Below, piece after piece: positions 1 to 7,356 of a stretch of DNA of 35,244 nt; the first letter of the stretch is position 1, and every line of letters begins with the position of its first letter. The notes beneath the pieces were generated by a model. It was not told the origin of the DNA, ran no database searches, and saw only the letters and a program-made list of their open reading frames with translations. This DNA is from Ignavibacteria bacterium. GTDB taxonomy: Bacteria > Bacteroidota > Ignavibacteria > UBA10030 > SZUA-254. The stretch lies in the NCBI GenBank assembly GCA_016178625.1, contig JACOSX010000130.1:1-35244 (forward strand). The letters run 5' to 3'. The position numbers and the translations under genes were made by a program.

Positions 1-350
1 ACCACTGAAGAATCGCTCACAGGAGACATAACGCCGCCAGCCCCTTCGATGATAAGATGACGATTCCGAGTAATCGGTAGAGATGAACATATTGCCTGCA
101 GATCAACGGTGACGTTATCGACCGCCGCCGCGGCATGTGGAGAAAGAGATTTGGTCAACCGGTAGACTTCCGGATGAAAACGAGAAACAGTATTAGAGAT
201 GAGTTGTTGGACGGTCTTTGTATCTGAGGAATCCAAGTCTCCTGCTTGAATGGGTTTCCAGTAATCAGCGCGCATGGCTTCAACGAGAATTGCAGACACA
301 ACAGTCTTTCCGACTCCCGTACCTATGCCCGCGACAAAAATTCTCCTCAC
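1..350 (-). CDS. bioD: Dethiobiotin synthetase, 5' part (cut by window edge)
   Basis: This would be the ATP-dependent enzyme that closes the ureido ring of 7,8-diaminopelargonic acid to give dethiobiotin. Only the first 116 residues lie in the window; the rest continues beyond base 1. Seen: a P-loop GIGTGVGKT at residues 8-16, the KPIQAG motif near residue 32 and the EGAGG motif near residue 102, all in the order expected for BioD. The start is a GTG at 350 that overlaps the bioF stop in a GTGA arrangement, so translation is probably coupled. The ORF is open to the left edge, so completeness cannot be judged. Context (bioB, bioF upstream) makes the assignment firm. Confidence 0.93.
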   Translation of the reverse strand, partial: MRRIFVAGIGTGVGKTVVSAILVEAMRADYWKPIQAGDLDSSDTKTVQQLISNTVSRFHPEVYRLTKSLSPHAAAAVDNVTVDLQAICSSLPITRNRHLIIEGAGGVMSPVSDSSV

Positions 351-1480
351 GATAACTGAGACGATATAATCCGAAGCAAGTCTTCTATTTCTGCCTCTGT
401 GTTGAACGCATGAAGGCAGATCCTGAGACGTTCCTTACCTCTGGGCACTGTAGGATGTAAGATCGGTCTCACATCGAAGCCCGCTTCTTGGACGTGGTGT
501 GCAAGTGATCGAACATTCTCATTACCTGAAACAACAAGACACTGTATTGCACTGGCACTCTCTATCACGCGTTCCCGTATATCAGTGCCAACGTTACTTT
601 TGAAATATGAAATTCGGCTTCTCAACTGAGGAAGCATTTCTGTATCCGAGGCTAAGACATTATATGCACATTGAATTGCCAGCAGACTGTGAAACGGGAG
701 TGCTGTGGTATAAATGAAAGAGCGACAGAAGTTTATCAGGTACGAGCGTAATACTTCCGATCCAAGAACAATTGCGCCGTGAGAGCCGAGCGCCTTTCCG
801 AATGTATGAATGCGGGCAAATATTTCATTCTGCAAACCTAATTCAACGACCCTTCCTTCACCCTTGACACCGAAAACACCCGTCGCATGTGCTTCATCGA
901 CGATGAGATGGGCACCAAATTGTTTGCACAGAGTTGCGATATCGGTCAATGGTGCGCAATCACCATCCATGGAATACACAGACTCCACAGCGACAAAAAT
1001 ATTACCGGTCGATATTGTAATCCTTTTCTCGAGATCCTCAATGTCATTGTGTTTGAAAGGATACGCCCGCGCGTTACTCAGTCGTATTCCGTCCCGGATC
1101 GAAGCATGAACCAATTGGTCGTAGAGCAATGTATCTGTTCGTTTCGGCACACAGGAGAATACACCTAAATTGGCATCGTAGCCAGAATTGAAAATTAATC
1201 CATCCTCTGCCTGATGGAATTGAGCAATGCGGTGTTCTAACTCCTCAAAGAAAGAACTGTTGCCAGAGAGAAGTCGAGAACCTGTTGAGCCGGTCGTGTT
1301 GGAAGGATGCGCATCATCCAATTCGCTGATTCTCTCTCGGAATAGAGCGGAACGTGAAAAGCCCAAATAATCGTTAGAACAAAAATCGATTAAGCCGTTC
1401 TTGATCGTCAAGACACGAAAGGACTGCTCAGAGATTCTTTGATCGAGAGATTGACGGAGTTTTTCTTCAACGTGATTCAT
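347..1480 (-). CDS. bioF: 8-amino-7-oxononanoate synthase
   Basis: A PLP-dependent alpha-oxoamine synthase that condenses pimeloyl thioester with L-alanine in biotin synthesis. The 377-residue length fits the family. Visible motifs are CSNDYLG near the N-terminus, TGSTGSRLLSG, the PLP-ring-binding VDEAHATG, and TFGKALGSHG containing the Schiff-base lysine. The gene starts 9 bases after the bioB stop and its stop overlaps the bioD GTG, so bioB-bioF-bioD form one operon. Other alpha-oxoamine synthases (2-amino-3-ketobutyrate CoA ligase, serine palmitoyltransferase) share the fold, but the biotin neighbours decide the call. Confidence 0.95.
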   Translation of the reverse strand: MNHVEEKLRQSLDQRISEQSFRVLTIKNGLIDFCSNDYLGFSRSALFRERISELDDAHPSNTTGSTGSRLLSGNSSFFEELEHRIAQFHQAEDGLIFNSGYDANLGVFSCVPKRTDTLLYDQLVHASIRDGIRLSNARAYPFKHNDIEDLEKRITISTGNIFVAVESVYSMDGDCAPLTDIATLCKQFGAHLIVDEAHATGVFGVKGEGRVVELGLQNEIFARIHTFGKALGSHGAIVLGSEVLRSYLINFCRSFIYTTALPFHSLLAIQCAYNVLASDTEMLPQLRSRISYFKSNVGTDIRERVIESASAIQCLVVSGNENVRSLAHHVQEAGFDVRPILHPTVPRGKERLRICLHAFNTEAEIEDLLRIISSQLS

Positions 1481-1489
1481 GGCAATGAA

Positions 1490-2491
1490 TCAGCAGGATT
1501 CGGACTCTTCATGCTTAAATGCTTTTCTCGGTTTCAGACCAAGAGCGGTGAACAACGCCTCATCCTCGTCACGTGAGGGATTGGGTGTGGTGAGTAATTT
1601 ATCCCCGGCAAAGATTGAGTTCGCACCGGCGAGGAAACAAAGCGCTTGGGCTTCCTGAGACATCTGAAGCCTTCCCGCAGATAATCTGACCATTGATTTC
1701 GGCATGAGGATTCTTGCCGTGGCTATCATCCTTGCAAACTCCCATGTATTAACCGGTGGTCGATCCTCCAGTGGCGTGCCTTCAACTGCTACCAAAGCGT
1801 TAATTGGAACTGATTCTGGATGAGGATCCATCGTCGCGAGTGTGAGCAACATTGTGATTCTGTCTTCAATAGATTCTCCCATACCGATGATGCCGCCGCA
1901 ACAAACTGTAATGTTTGCTTTTCTCGTGTTCTGCAGTGTCCTCAAACGATCTTCGTACCTTCGGGTGGTGATAATATTCTTGTAATATTCTTCTGAGGTA
2001 TCGAGGTTATGGTTATACGCGTACAGCCCTGCATCGTTTAACTTTTTTGCTTGTTCTTCGGTTACCATCCCCAATGTTGCACACACTTCTAATCCTACGT
2101 GATTCACTGCCTTCACCATCGTGAGCACATGATCAAATTCTTTGTTGTCTCGAACCTCGCGCCATGCTGCCCCCATACAGAAACGCGTCGCTCCGGCTTC
2201 TTTGGCTTTGTGAGCCTTTTCGACAACCTCCTCGAGCGAAAGCAATGCATGAGTCTCAACATTCGTTTGGTATCGTGCAGCTTGCGGGCAGTATGCACAA
2301 TCTTCGGGGCACCCGCCAGTTTTAATGGATAGCAGGGTACACACCTGTACTTCCGAGGCATCGTGGAATTGTCTGTAGATGGTTGCCGCTCTGTAAATCA
2401 ATTGAAGCAGCGGAAGCTGATAAATACTGGTGACTTCATCCTTTGTCCAGTCGCATCGGAGACTTCCAGCATAGCCATTGAGTGATGTCAT
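1490..2491 (-). CDS. bioB: Biotin synthase (radical SAM)
   Basis: This enzyme inserts sulfur into dethiobiotin using a 4Fe-4S radical-SAM cluster and a sacrificial 2Fe-2S cluster. The 333-residue protein carries [12 protein letters not shown], the CxxxCxxC that binds the radical-SAM cluster, followed by YNHNLDTS and the [10 protein letters not shown] region typical of BioB. It is the first gene of the biotin operon, separated from the end of the upstream sulfur operon by 219 bases that hold a candidate promoter. I see no strong Shine-Dalgarno before the ATG at 2491. As a sulfur-consuming enzyme it sits naturally next to cysteine synthesis genes, though I cannot show joint transcription. Confidence 0.96.
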   Translation of the reverse strand: MTSLNGYAGSLRCDWTKDEVTSIYQLPLLQLIYRAATIYRQFHDASEVQVCTLLSIKTGGCPEDCAYCPQAARYQTNVETHALLSLEEVVEKAHKAKEAGATRFCMGAAWREVRDNKEFDHVLTMVKAVNHVGLEVCATLGMVTEEQAKKLNDAGLYAYNHNLDTSEEYYKNIITTRRYEDRLRTLQNTRKANITVCCGGIIGMGESIEDRITMLLTLATMDPHPESVPINALVAVEGTPLEDRPPVNTWEFARMIATARILMPKSMVRLSAGRLQMSQEAQALCFLAGANSIFAGDKLLTTPNPSRDEDEALFTALGLKPRKAFKHEESESC

Positions 2492-2545
2492 GTGCAGAGT
2501 AAACCTTGTGGATCGTTAATGGAAAGCAAGCGATGATTGCCCACA

Positions 2546-2573
2546 AATATAACACCTGCAGGTCGATCTTCAA
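2546..2573 (-). promoter_or_regulatory. Candidate promoter of the biotin operon with palindrome in spacer
   Basis: Read on the minus strand, TTGAAG (2568-2573) and TATATT (2546-2551) are separated by 16 bases, about 55 bases upstream of bioB. The spacer contains the perfect 10-base palindrome ACCTGCAGGT (2554-2563), placed where a repressor would block polymerase. It does not resemble the usual BirA operator half-sites (GTTAAC-like), so its role is unknown. The call rests on hand-read consensus matches only. Confidence 0.4.
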
Positions 2574-2710
2574 AATGGAAAGAACGTGACGCGGAAAACC
2601 CAGGGGAAAAGAGCTTGATACACGCCGATAACGCCTAGTCCTCAGCTTGCCAAGGTGATTCGCGAATACCGACTATTCTTTATCATTCTGACTTGGATTT
2701 CTTCATGATG

Positions 2711-4159
2711 TTAATAACGAGGCAACGTTCTATCGACGCGGTCTGCCCATGCATCGATGCCGCCGATAAGGTTCTTCACTTTCTTGAAGCCGCTCTTTTT
2801 CAGGAAATCGACAGCCTTTGCACTTCGACCGCCGAGTTTGCAATGAACAATAATTTCCTTCGACGAGTCTAACGTATGTATCTTTTCAGGGAGCTCACCG
2901 AGCGGGATCAAGTGTCCACCGATATTGACAATTTCGTATTCGTGCGGCTCACGAACGTCGAGAATATACAGGTCATCTCCGTGATCAAGACGAGTTTTCA
3001 ATTGCTCTACAGAAATCTGGTCTTGCTGATGGTCATTTCCATTTCCCGGTGATCGCTCGATACCACAGAACTGTTCATAGTCGATTAACTCACGAATTGT
3101 TGGCACGTTGCCACAGATAGGGCAATCGGGATTTTTCTTGAGCCTGAGCTCACGGAAGGTAAACTTCAGAGCATCAAATAAAACCAATCTGCCGATGAGA
3201 AGATCTCCTTGACCGACAATGAGTTTGATTGTCTCGAGTGCCTGAAGAGAACCAACAATTCCGGGAAGGACACCCAGAACACCACCCTCTGCACAGCTCG
3301 GAACAAGTCCCGGCGGTGGCGGCGCTGGATAGAGACAACGATAGCAAGGACCACGCTGTGCATCAAAAACAGCCACCTGTCCATCGAAGCGGAAGATGGA
3401 GCCATAGACATTCGGCTTACCGAGAAGAACGCAAGCATCGTTCACAAGGTATCGTGTAGGGAAATTGTCTGTCCCATCGATAACGACGTCGTACCCCGCA
3501 AAAAGTTCAAGTGCGTTGTCTGAACTCAACCGAACCTCGTATGTCTCAACACTAACATGAGGGTTGATACCGTGAATCGTTTCACGGGCAGATTCGAGCT
3601 TTGACCTCCCGACATCTTCTGTTGAATGCAGAACCTGACGCTGTAAGTTGGTTACATCAACTACATCAAAATCCACAATGCCGATCTTCCCGACGCCCGC
3701 TGCCGCGAGATACAATGCAAGCGGTGAGCCGAGTCCACCAGCTCCGACCAAGAGTACCTTTGCTGCTTTCAACCGCTTCTGCCCCTGCATGCCAACTTCA
3801 GGTATAATCAAATGCCTGCTGTAGCGCAGGATTTCTTCATTTGATAATTGAATTTCCCGTTCGACGGTGAGCGTATTGACTTCGGTCCCCCCGGCAATCG
3901 AGGGAATAATGCTGATGACATCTGATTCCTTCAGAGGAGTTTTTTCTTTTTGGAGATACCGAATGTCTTCATCATTGACATAAACGTTTACATAGCTTCG
4001 TAAGCTACCGTTCTCATTATATAAATGACGTTGAAGTTGTGTGAATCTCGATGTAAGATTTCGCAGCACTTCTTCAACTGTTGTTCCTGCAATCTCAATC
4101 GAATCATGTTTTTCAGCGTACGCCCGAAGAGGTGTGGGAATAAGTATTTTTGTTGGCAT
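2711..4159 (-). CDS. CysO-MoeZ fusion: sulfur carrier + E1-like adenylyltransferase + rhodanese
   Basis: A 482-residue three-domain protein. Residues 1-91 are a ubiquitin-fold sulfur carrier closest to mycobacterial CysO (IPTPLR, VNVYVNDED and IIPSIAGG are CysO-like) and end in Gly90-Gly91. Residues 107-350 are a ThiF/MoeB domain with nucleotide loop GAGGLG (139-144), TNLQRQ, catalytic-type Cys289 in PSCAEGG, and zinc cysteines 272/275 and 346/349. Residues 380-482 are a rhodanese domain with active-site loop CKLGGRS (Cys440). In Mycobacterium, MoeZ adenylates CysO and converts it to a thiocarboxylate that CysM uses to make cysteine. Here carrier and activator are one chain, so the Gly-Gly is internal. 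ATG at 4159 has an AGGAGA Shine-Dalgarno. It is the last gene of the sulfur operon. A molybdopterin or thiamine role is less likely given the neighbours. Confidence 0.9.
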   Translation of the reverse strand: MPTKILIPTPLRAYAEKHDSIEIAGTTVEEVLRNLTSRFTQLQRHLYNENGSLRSYVNVYVNDEDIRYLQKEKTPLKESDVISIIPSIAGGTEVNTLTVEREIQLSNEEILRYSRHLIIPEVGMQGQKRLKAAKVLLVGAGGLGSPLALYLAAAGVGKIGIVDFDVVDVTNLQRQVLHSTEDVGRSKLESARETIHGINPHVSVETYEVRLSSDNALELFAGYDVVIDGTDNFPTRYLVNDACVLLGKPNVYGSIFRFDGQVAVFDAQRGPCYRCLYPAPPPPGLVPSCAEGGVLGVLPGIVGSLQALETIKLIVGQGDLLIGRLVLFDALKFTFRELRLKKNPDCPICGNVPTIRELIDYEQFCGIERSPGNGNDHQQDQISVEQLKTRLDHGDDLYILDVREPHEYEIVNIGGHLIPLGELPEKIHTLDSSKEIIVHCKLGGRSAKAVDFLKKSGFKKVKNLIGGIDAWADRVDRTLPRY

Positions 4160-4204
4160 GGTTTCTCCTTATGTGATCTGCAAGTCTAAATGCATAGTTT
4201 TTTA

Positions 4205-4648
4205 TTATTGATTAACCTGGGTAAGTGTATCTGCAAGAGACAAGATTCGTTCATCGAAATGAGATCTGTCCTCACTCAACAACCATGCGGTGATATTCTT
4301 TGCCTGTCCTTGCATGATAGATACAATAACGTAGGTGAACCAGGGCAACGCATGTTCGGTATCAAAGGCAGACGGAATTGCCGGGTGATCCGGATGTGAA
4401 TGATAAAATCCTAAGAGTTCGAGTCTCCTTTCAGCGGCAATCCTCTCGGAATCTCTATATTGTGCCGGCGTAACGAGAAACCTACGCTGACGGTTAACAT
4501 CAATGCTATTATCAATTTCAACAATTGACAGAACTGTATGGATTCCATCCCGATCTGCCCCCAACATGATACCGCAGCATTCTTCCGGGTACGTCCGTTC
4601 ACCATGACGTTCAATCTGACGGATGATATCGTGTGGTATGCTCACCAT
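4205..4648 (-). CDS. mec: JAMM/MPN+ metallopeptidase (Mec-like, M67 family)
   Basis: A 147-residue zinc peptidase of the JAMM family. The motif is complete: Glu in PEECCGIMLG, then HSHPDHPAIPSAFD, which fits H-x-H-x7-S-x2-D. Mycobacterial Mec releases cysteine from the CysO-cysteine adduct, and related JAMM enzymes (QbsD) trim residues after the Gly-Gly of a carrier protein. Either job would fit here, because the adjacent CysO domain is fused at its Gly-Gly to another domain. I chose ATG 4648, with AAGGA seven bases upstream and four bases after the cysM stop, over a longer frame reaching 4744 that would overlap cysM by about 90 bases. ATG 4663 is a second possibility. Confidence 0.88.
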   Translation of the reverse strand: MVSIPHDIIRQIERHGERTYPEECCGIMLGADRDGIHTVLSIVEIDNSIDVNRQRRFLVTPAQYRDSERIAAERRLELLGFYHSHPDHPAIPSAFDTEHALPWFTYVIVSIMQGQAKNITAWLLSEDRSHFDERILSLADTLTQVNQ

Positions 4649-4652
4649 GACA

Positions 4653-5639
4653 TCATCCTTCATTCCAAAAACGTTCGCTGCCATACCTCGCACCACTATC
4701 AGGAAAAATCGTGACGATGACTCCGGCCATGAGTTGCGATGCAAGCCTTATGCTCACCGCCATTGCAGCTCCGCTCGAGATACCAACGAATAGTCCTTCT
4801 TCTCGCGCCAATAGCTTCACCATTGCATACGCTTCCTCTGTCGAAACGATAAGATGTTCGTCAGCGAGCGTGGGATCATAGATGCCGGGAGTTATCGCCG
4901 TCGGGAGGTGCTTCAATCCCTCCAAGCCATGGAGTGGAGAATCCGGCTCAAACGACACACATGTGAGTGAAGGATTAAATTCCTTCAATCGTCGCGTGGT
5001 GCCGACAAACGTTCCTGTTGTCCCAAGCCCAGCGACAAAATGGGTGATGCGTTGCTTCGTCTGCGACCAAATTTCTGTCGCAGTGGTGTTGTAGTGAGCC
5101 TTCCAATTTGCCGGATTATTATACTGGTCGGGATGAAAGTACTGATCAGGGTCTGCAGCAACGATCTCTTTTACTCGCTGTTGCGCACCATCCGTCCCTG
5201 AGAGCGGATCGGTGAATAAGATTTCTGCGCCATAGGCGCGCAAAACATGTTTTCTTTCTTCACTCGCATTCGAGGGAAGCGCCAGGGTCACGTTGTAGCC
5301 AAGAGCGCTGCCGATCATCGCATAGGCGATTCCTGTGTTTCCACTCGTCGCGTCGATAATAGTCTTCTCCCTTGTCAAGATTCCTGAACGTTCAGCTTCG
5401 AGCAACATGTAAAGTGCTGCGCGGTCTTTGACTGATCCTCCTGGGTTGAACCACTCTGCTTTTGCATAGATTTCGACTGAATCATTCAGCGTACACAACC
5501 TGCGTATCCGAAGAAGTGGTGTGTTGCCAATATTACCCAGAATCGAGTGACGATCTTGAATTTGCCTTTCCAGATTGTCATCCTCAAAAACATCTATTGG
5601 CGTAGCATTTATGTTTCTCATACTTTGGCTCTGTGTCAT
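4653..5639 (-). CDS. cysM: CysM-like cysteine synthase (PLP)
   Basis: A fold-type II PLP enzyme of 328 residues. The Schiff-base lysine is Lys71 in NPGGSVKDR; the substrate loop is ATSGNTG (98-103 region); the phosphate-binding loop reads GLGTTGT, as in mycobacterial CysM rather than the GTGGT of typical CysK. A block HGLEGLKHL lies where Mtb CysM has its phosphoserine-selecting loop. The position between a JAMM peptidase and a CysO-MoeZ fusion argues that the sulfur donor is thiocarboxylated CysO. Whether the acceptor is O-acetylserine or O-phosphoserine cannot be settled from sequence. About 30 N-terminal residues precede the conserved core; the start at 5639 is not strongly supported by a ribosome site. 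Confidence 0.88.
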   Translation of the reverse strand: MTQSQSMRNINATPIDVFEDDNLERQIQDRHSILGNIGNTPLLRIRRLCTLNDSVEIYAKAEWFNPGGSVKDRAALYMLLEAERSGILTREKTIIDATSGNTGIAYAMIGSALGYNVTLALPSNASEERKHVLRAYGAEILFTDPLSGTDGAQQRVKEIVAADPDQYFHPDQYNNPANWKAHYNTTATEIWSQTKQRITHFVAGLGTTGTFVGTTRRLKEFNPSLTCVSFEPDSPLHGLEGLKHLPTAITPGIYDPTLADEHLIVSTEEAYAMVKLLAREEGLFVGISSGAAMAVSIRLASQLMAGVIVTIFPDSGARYGSERFWNEG

Positions 5640-5667
5640 ACGTATATTAAGAATTTTTCTGAGTGAT

Positions 5668-5910
5668 CTACATTGAGCTCTGTTCTATCGTCTTCAGTTT
5701 CCGGCATTGTTTACACACACTTTTGTAATACGGATAGAAAGCATCCGGCCGGGTCACGCCACAATAACGACATTCATGAGGCATCTTATACCGTCGCTTG
5801 GTCACTTCAGCATTGCCGTGTCGTCTCCGTCTTGCGTAATGCTTCCAGCAAAGGCCACGTGCCACGCGAGGTTTTAAACATTCTCCTACACTGCAAACGA
5901 ACCGGCTCAT
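5668..5910 (-). CDS. Small two-zinc-finger protein, function unknown
   Basis: An 80-residue basic protein with seven cysteines. Residues 6-24 hold C-x4-C-x9-C-x2-H, and residues 47-69 hold C-x2-C-x15-C-x2-C, both plausible zinc sites; the stretch YARRRRHG (25-32) between them is strongly basic. This looks like the treble-clef/HNH-related fingers of small phage and housekeeping proteins, but I recognise no named family. Its ATG overlaps the cysG stop in an ATGA, and 28 bases separate it from cysM, so it is embedded in and translationally coupled within the sulfur operon. Nucleic-acid binding or a regulatory/chaperone role is conceivable; none is shown. Confidence 0.75.
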   Translation of the reverse strand: MSRFVCSVGECLKPRVARGLCWKHYARRRRHGNAEVTKRRYKMPHECRYCGVTRPDAFYPYYKSVCKQCRKLKTIEQSSM

Positions 5911-7313
5911 TGATATGTATCCTGTAATGCCGGTTGCGGAGATTGAGCAGTAATTGCTTGAGCGGCATGAGGCTCAACAAACCGCACCACATCACCAACG
6001 ATAATCAGTCCGGGAGAATTCATCGAATGCTTATGAACTTTTTCTCCGATATCCTCGAGCGTTCCAGTCAGAACGATTTCTTCAGGAAGAGTTCCGTCAA
6101 AGATAACCGCAGCGGGCTTCAGAGGTGACACACCATGTTGAATCAGTTGGTCAACAATGAAATGCAGCCTTTTCACGCCCATATAAATCACAATGCTGTC
6201 GATGCGGGAGATACTATTCCAATCGACATGTTGTTCATCTTTCGTTGGGTCCTCATGCCCCGTCAGGAACACAACACTTGAAGAATGTCGACGATGTGTC
6301 AGCGGTATCCCAAGTGAAGTCGGTATGCCGATTCCTGCAGTAATACCGGGAACGACTTCTACCTTGATCCCCACATTTTGTAATGCTTCAAGCTCTTCTC
6401 CGCCGCGACCAAAGATGAACGGATCTCCACCCTTGAGTCTGAGGACAAGCTTCCCCTCACGAGCTTTTAGGACAAGCAGCTCATTGATCTCTTCTTGCCG
6501 TTTGCAATGAGCACCTGCCCTCTTCCCGACAAATATCTTCTCAGCCGATTCTTTTACATACGATAGAAGCTCCGTATTGACAAGAGCATCATACATAATA
6601 ACATCTGCAGATTGAAGAATCTTTAGTCCTTTCACGGTCATCAACTCCGGGTCACCCGGACCAGCACCGATGATATACACCTTCCCTTTTTGTGGAAAAT
6701 CCTCATACGGTCTGGTCGCACCCTTTTGTGTGCGCCCGTGAAGTCGCTCCAGCTCAGTCTGAACCAATCGTCTGAATAATTCCTTTCGGCTCTGAACATC
6801 AGGGAACGCTTTGAGAACGTGCGGACGCACTCCGCCGATTGTCTCCAATAACTCCGGATATCCATCCGCAAACTCATCCCGAATTTTGTCGCGGATAATC
6901 TGCCCAAGGGTCGGGCTTTTCCCGTTTGTCGACACAGCGATCTTGAGATCACCCTTTTGGAAAACTGACGAGAGATAAAACGTGCACAACTGCGGCACGT
7001 CGACAATATTTACCGGAACATTCTTGCTTTGAGCGTCATTAAAAATCACCTGTTGGACAGTCTTATCATCAGTCGCACCAATCACCAAGAAAAAACCTCC
7101 TACATCGCCTGACTCATAAGCGCGGCGATGCACAATGATCTTATTCTTGCCTGCAAGCTCTTCCACTGCCGCAGAAATACTCGGGGCAATAACTGTTACC
7201 TCGGCTTTTGCGTCCAGTAATCCTCGGATCTTCTGTTCCGCAACCATTCCCCCACCAACCACTAACACGGGCTGATGTTCTATGTTCAGAAATATGGGGT
7301 ACAATGTGTTCAT
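5907..7313 (-). CDS. cysG: Siroheme synthase (precorrin-2 dehydrogenase/ferrochelatase + uroporphyrinogen-III methyltransferase)
   Basis: A 468-residue bifunctional enzyme that makes siroheme, the cofactor of the sulfite reductase in the same operon. The N-terminal half (1-~205) is Met8/CysG-N-like, with the NAD loop VVGGGMVAEQK near residue 19 and SSVFQKGDLKIAVSTNGKSP. The C-terminal half (~210-455) is a SUMT methyltransferase with VYIIGAGPGDPELMTVKG, LRLKGGDPFIFGRGGEE and VPGITAGIG. Length and order match enterobacterial CysG. It begins 43 bases after the sat stop, and the zinc-finger gene overlaps its stop. No Shine-Dalgarno is obvious at the ATG. Confidence 0.95.
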   Translation of the reverse strand: MNTLYPIFLNIEHQPVLVVGGGMVAEQKIRGLLDAKAEVTVIAPSISAAVEELAGKNKIIVHRRAYESGDVGGFFLVIGATDDKTVQQVIFNDAQSKNVPVNIVDVPQLCTFYLSSVFQKGDLKIAVSTNGKSPTLGQIIRDKIRDEFADGYPELLETIGGVRPHVLKAFPDVQSRKELFRRLVQTELERLHGRTQKGATRPYEDFPQKGKVYIIGAGPGDPELMTVKGLKILQSADVIMYDALVNTELLSYVKESAEKIFVGKRAGAHCKRQEEINELLVLKAREGKLVLRLKGGDPFIFGRGGEELEALQNVGIKVEVVPGITAGIGIPTSLGIPLTHRRHSSSVVFLTGHEDPTKDEQHVDWNSISRIDSIVIYMGVKRLHFIVDQLIQHGVSPLKPAAVIFDGTLPEEIVLTGTLEDIGEKVHKHSMNSPGLIIVGDVVRFVEPHAAQAITAQSPQPALQDTYQ

Positions 7314-7356
7314 TTGTTCACCATCAATTTCTTATCAGGTTATTGTTCAGAGGTCT

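Noticed and set aside
2711-4159. Molybdopterin (MoaD/MoeB) or thiamine (ThiS/ThiF) function for the fusion protein
   Set aside because: The carrier domain resembles CysO, and the neighbours are CysM- and Mec-like; no moa, moe or thi gene is present.
4649-4744. Longer N-terminus for the JAMM peptidase
   Set aside because: It would overlap cysM by about 90 bases, adds residues unlike the family, and a good ribosome site precedes ATG 4648.
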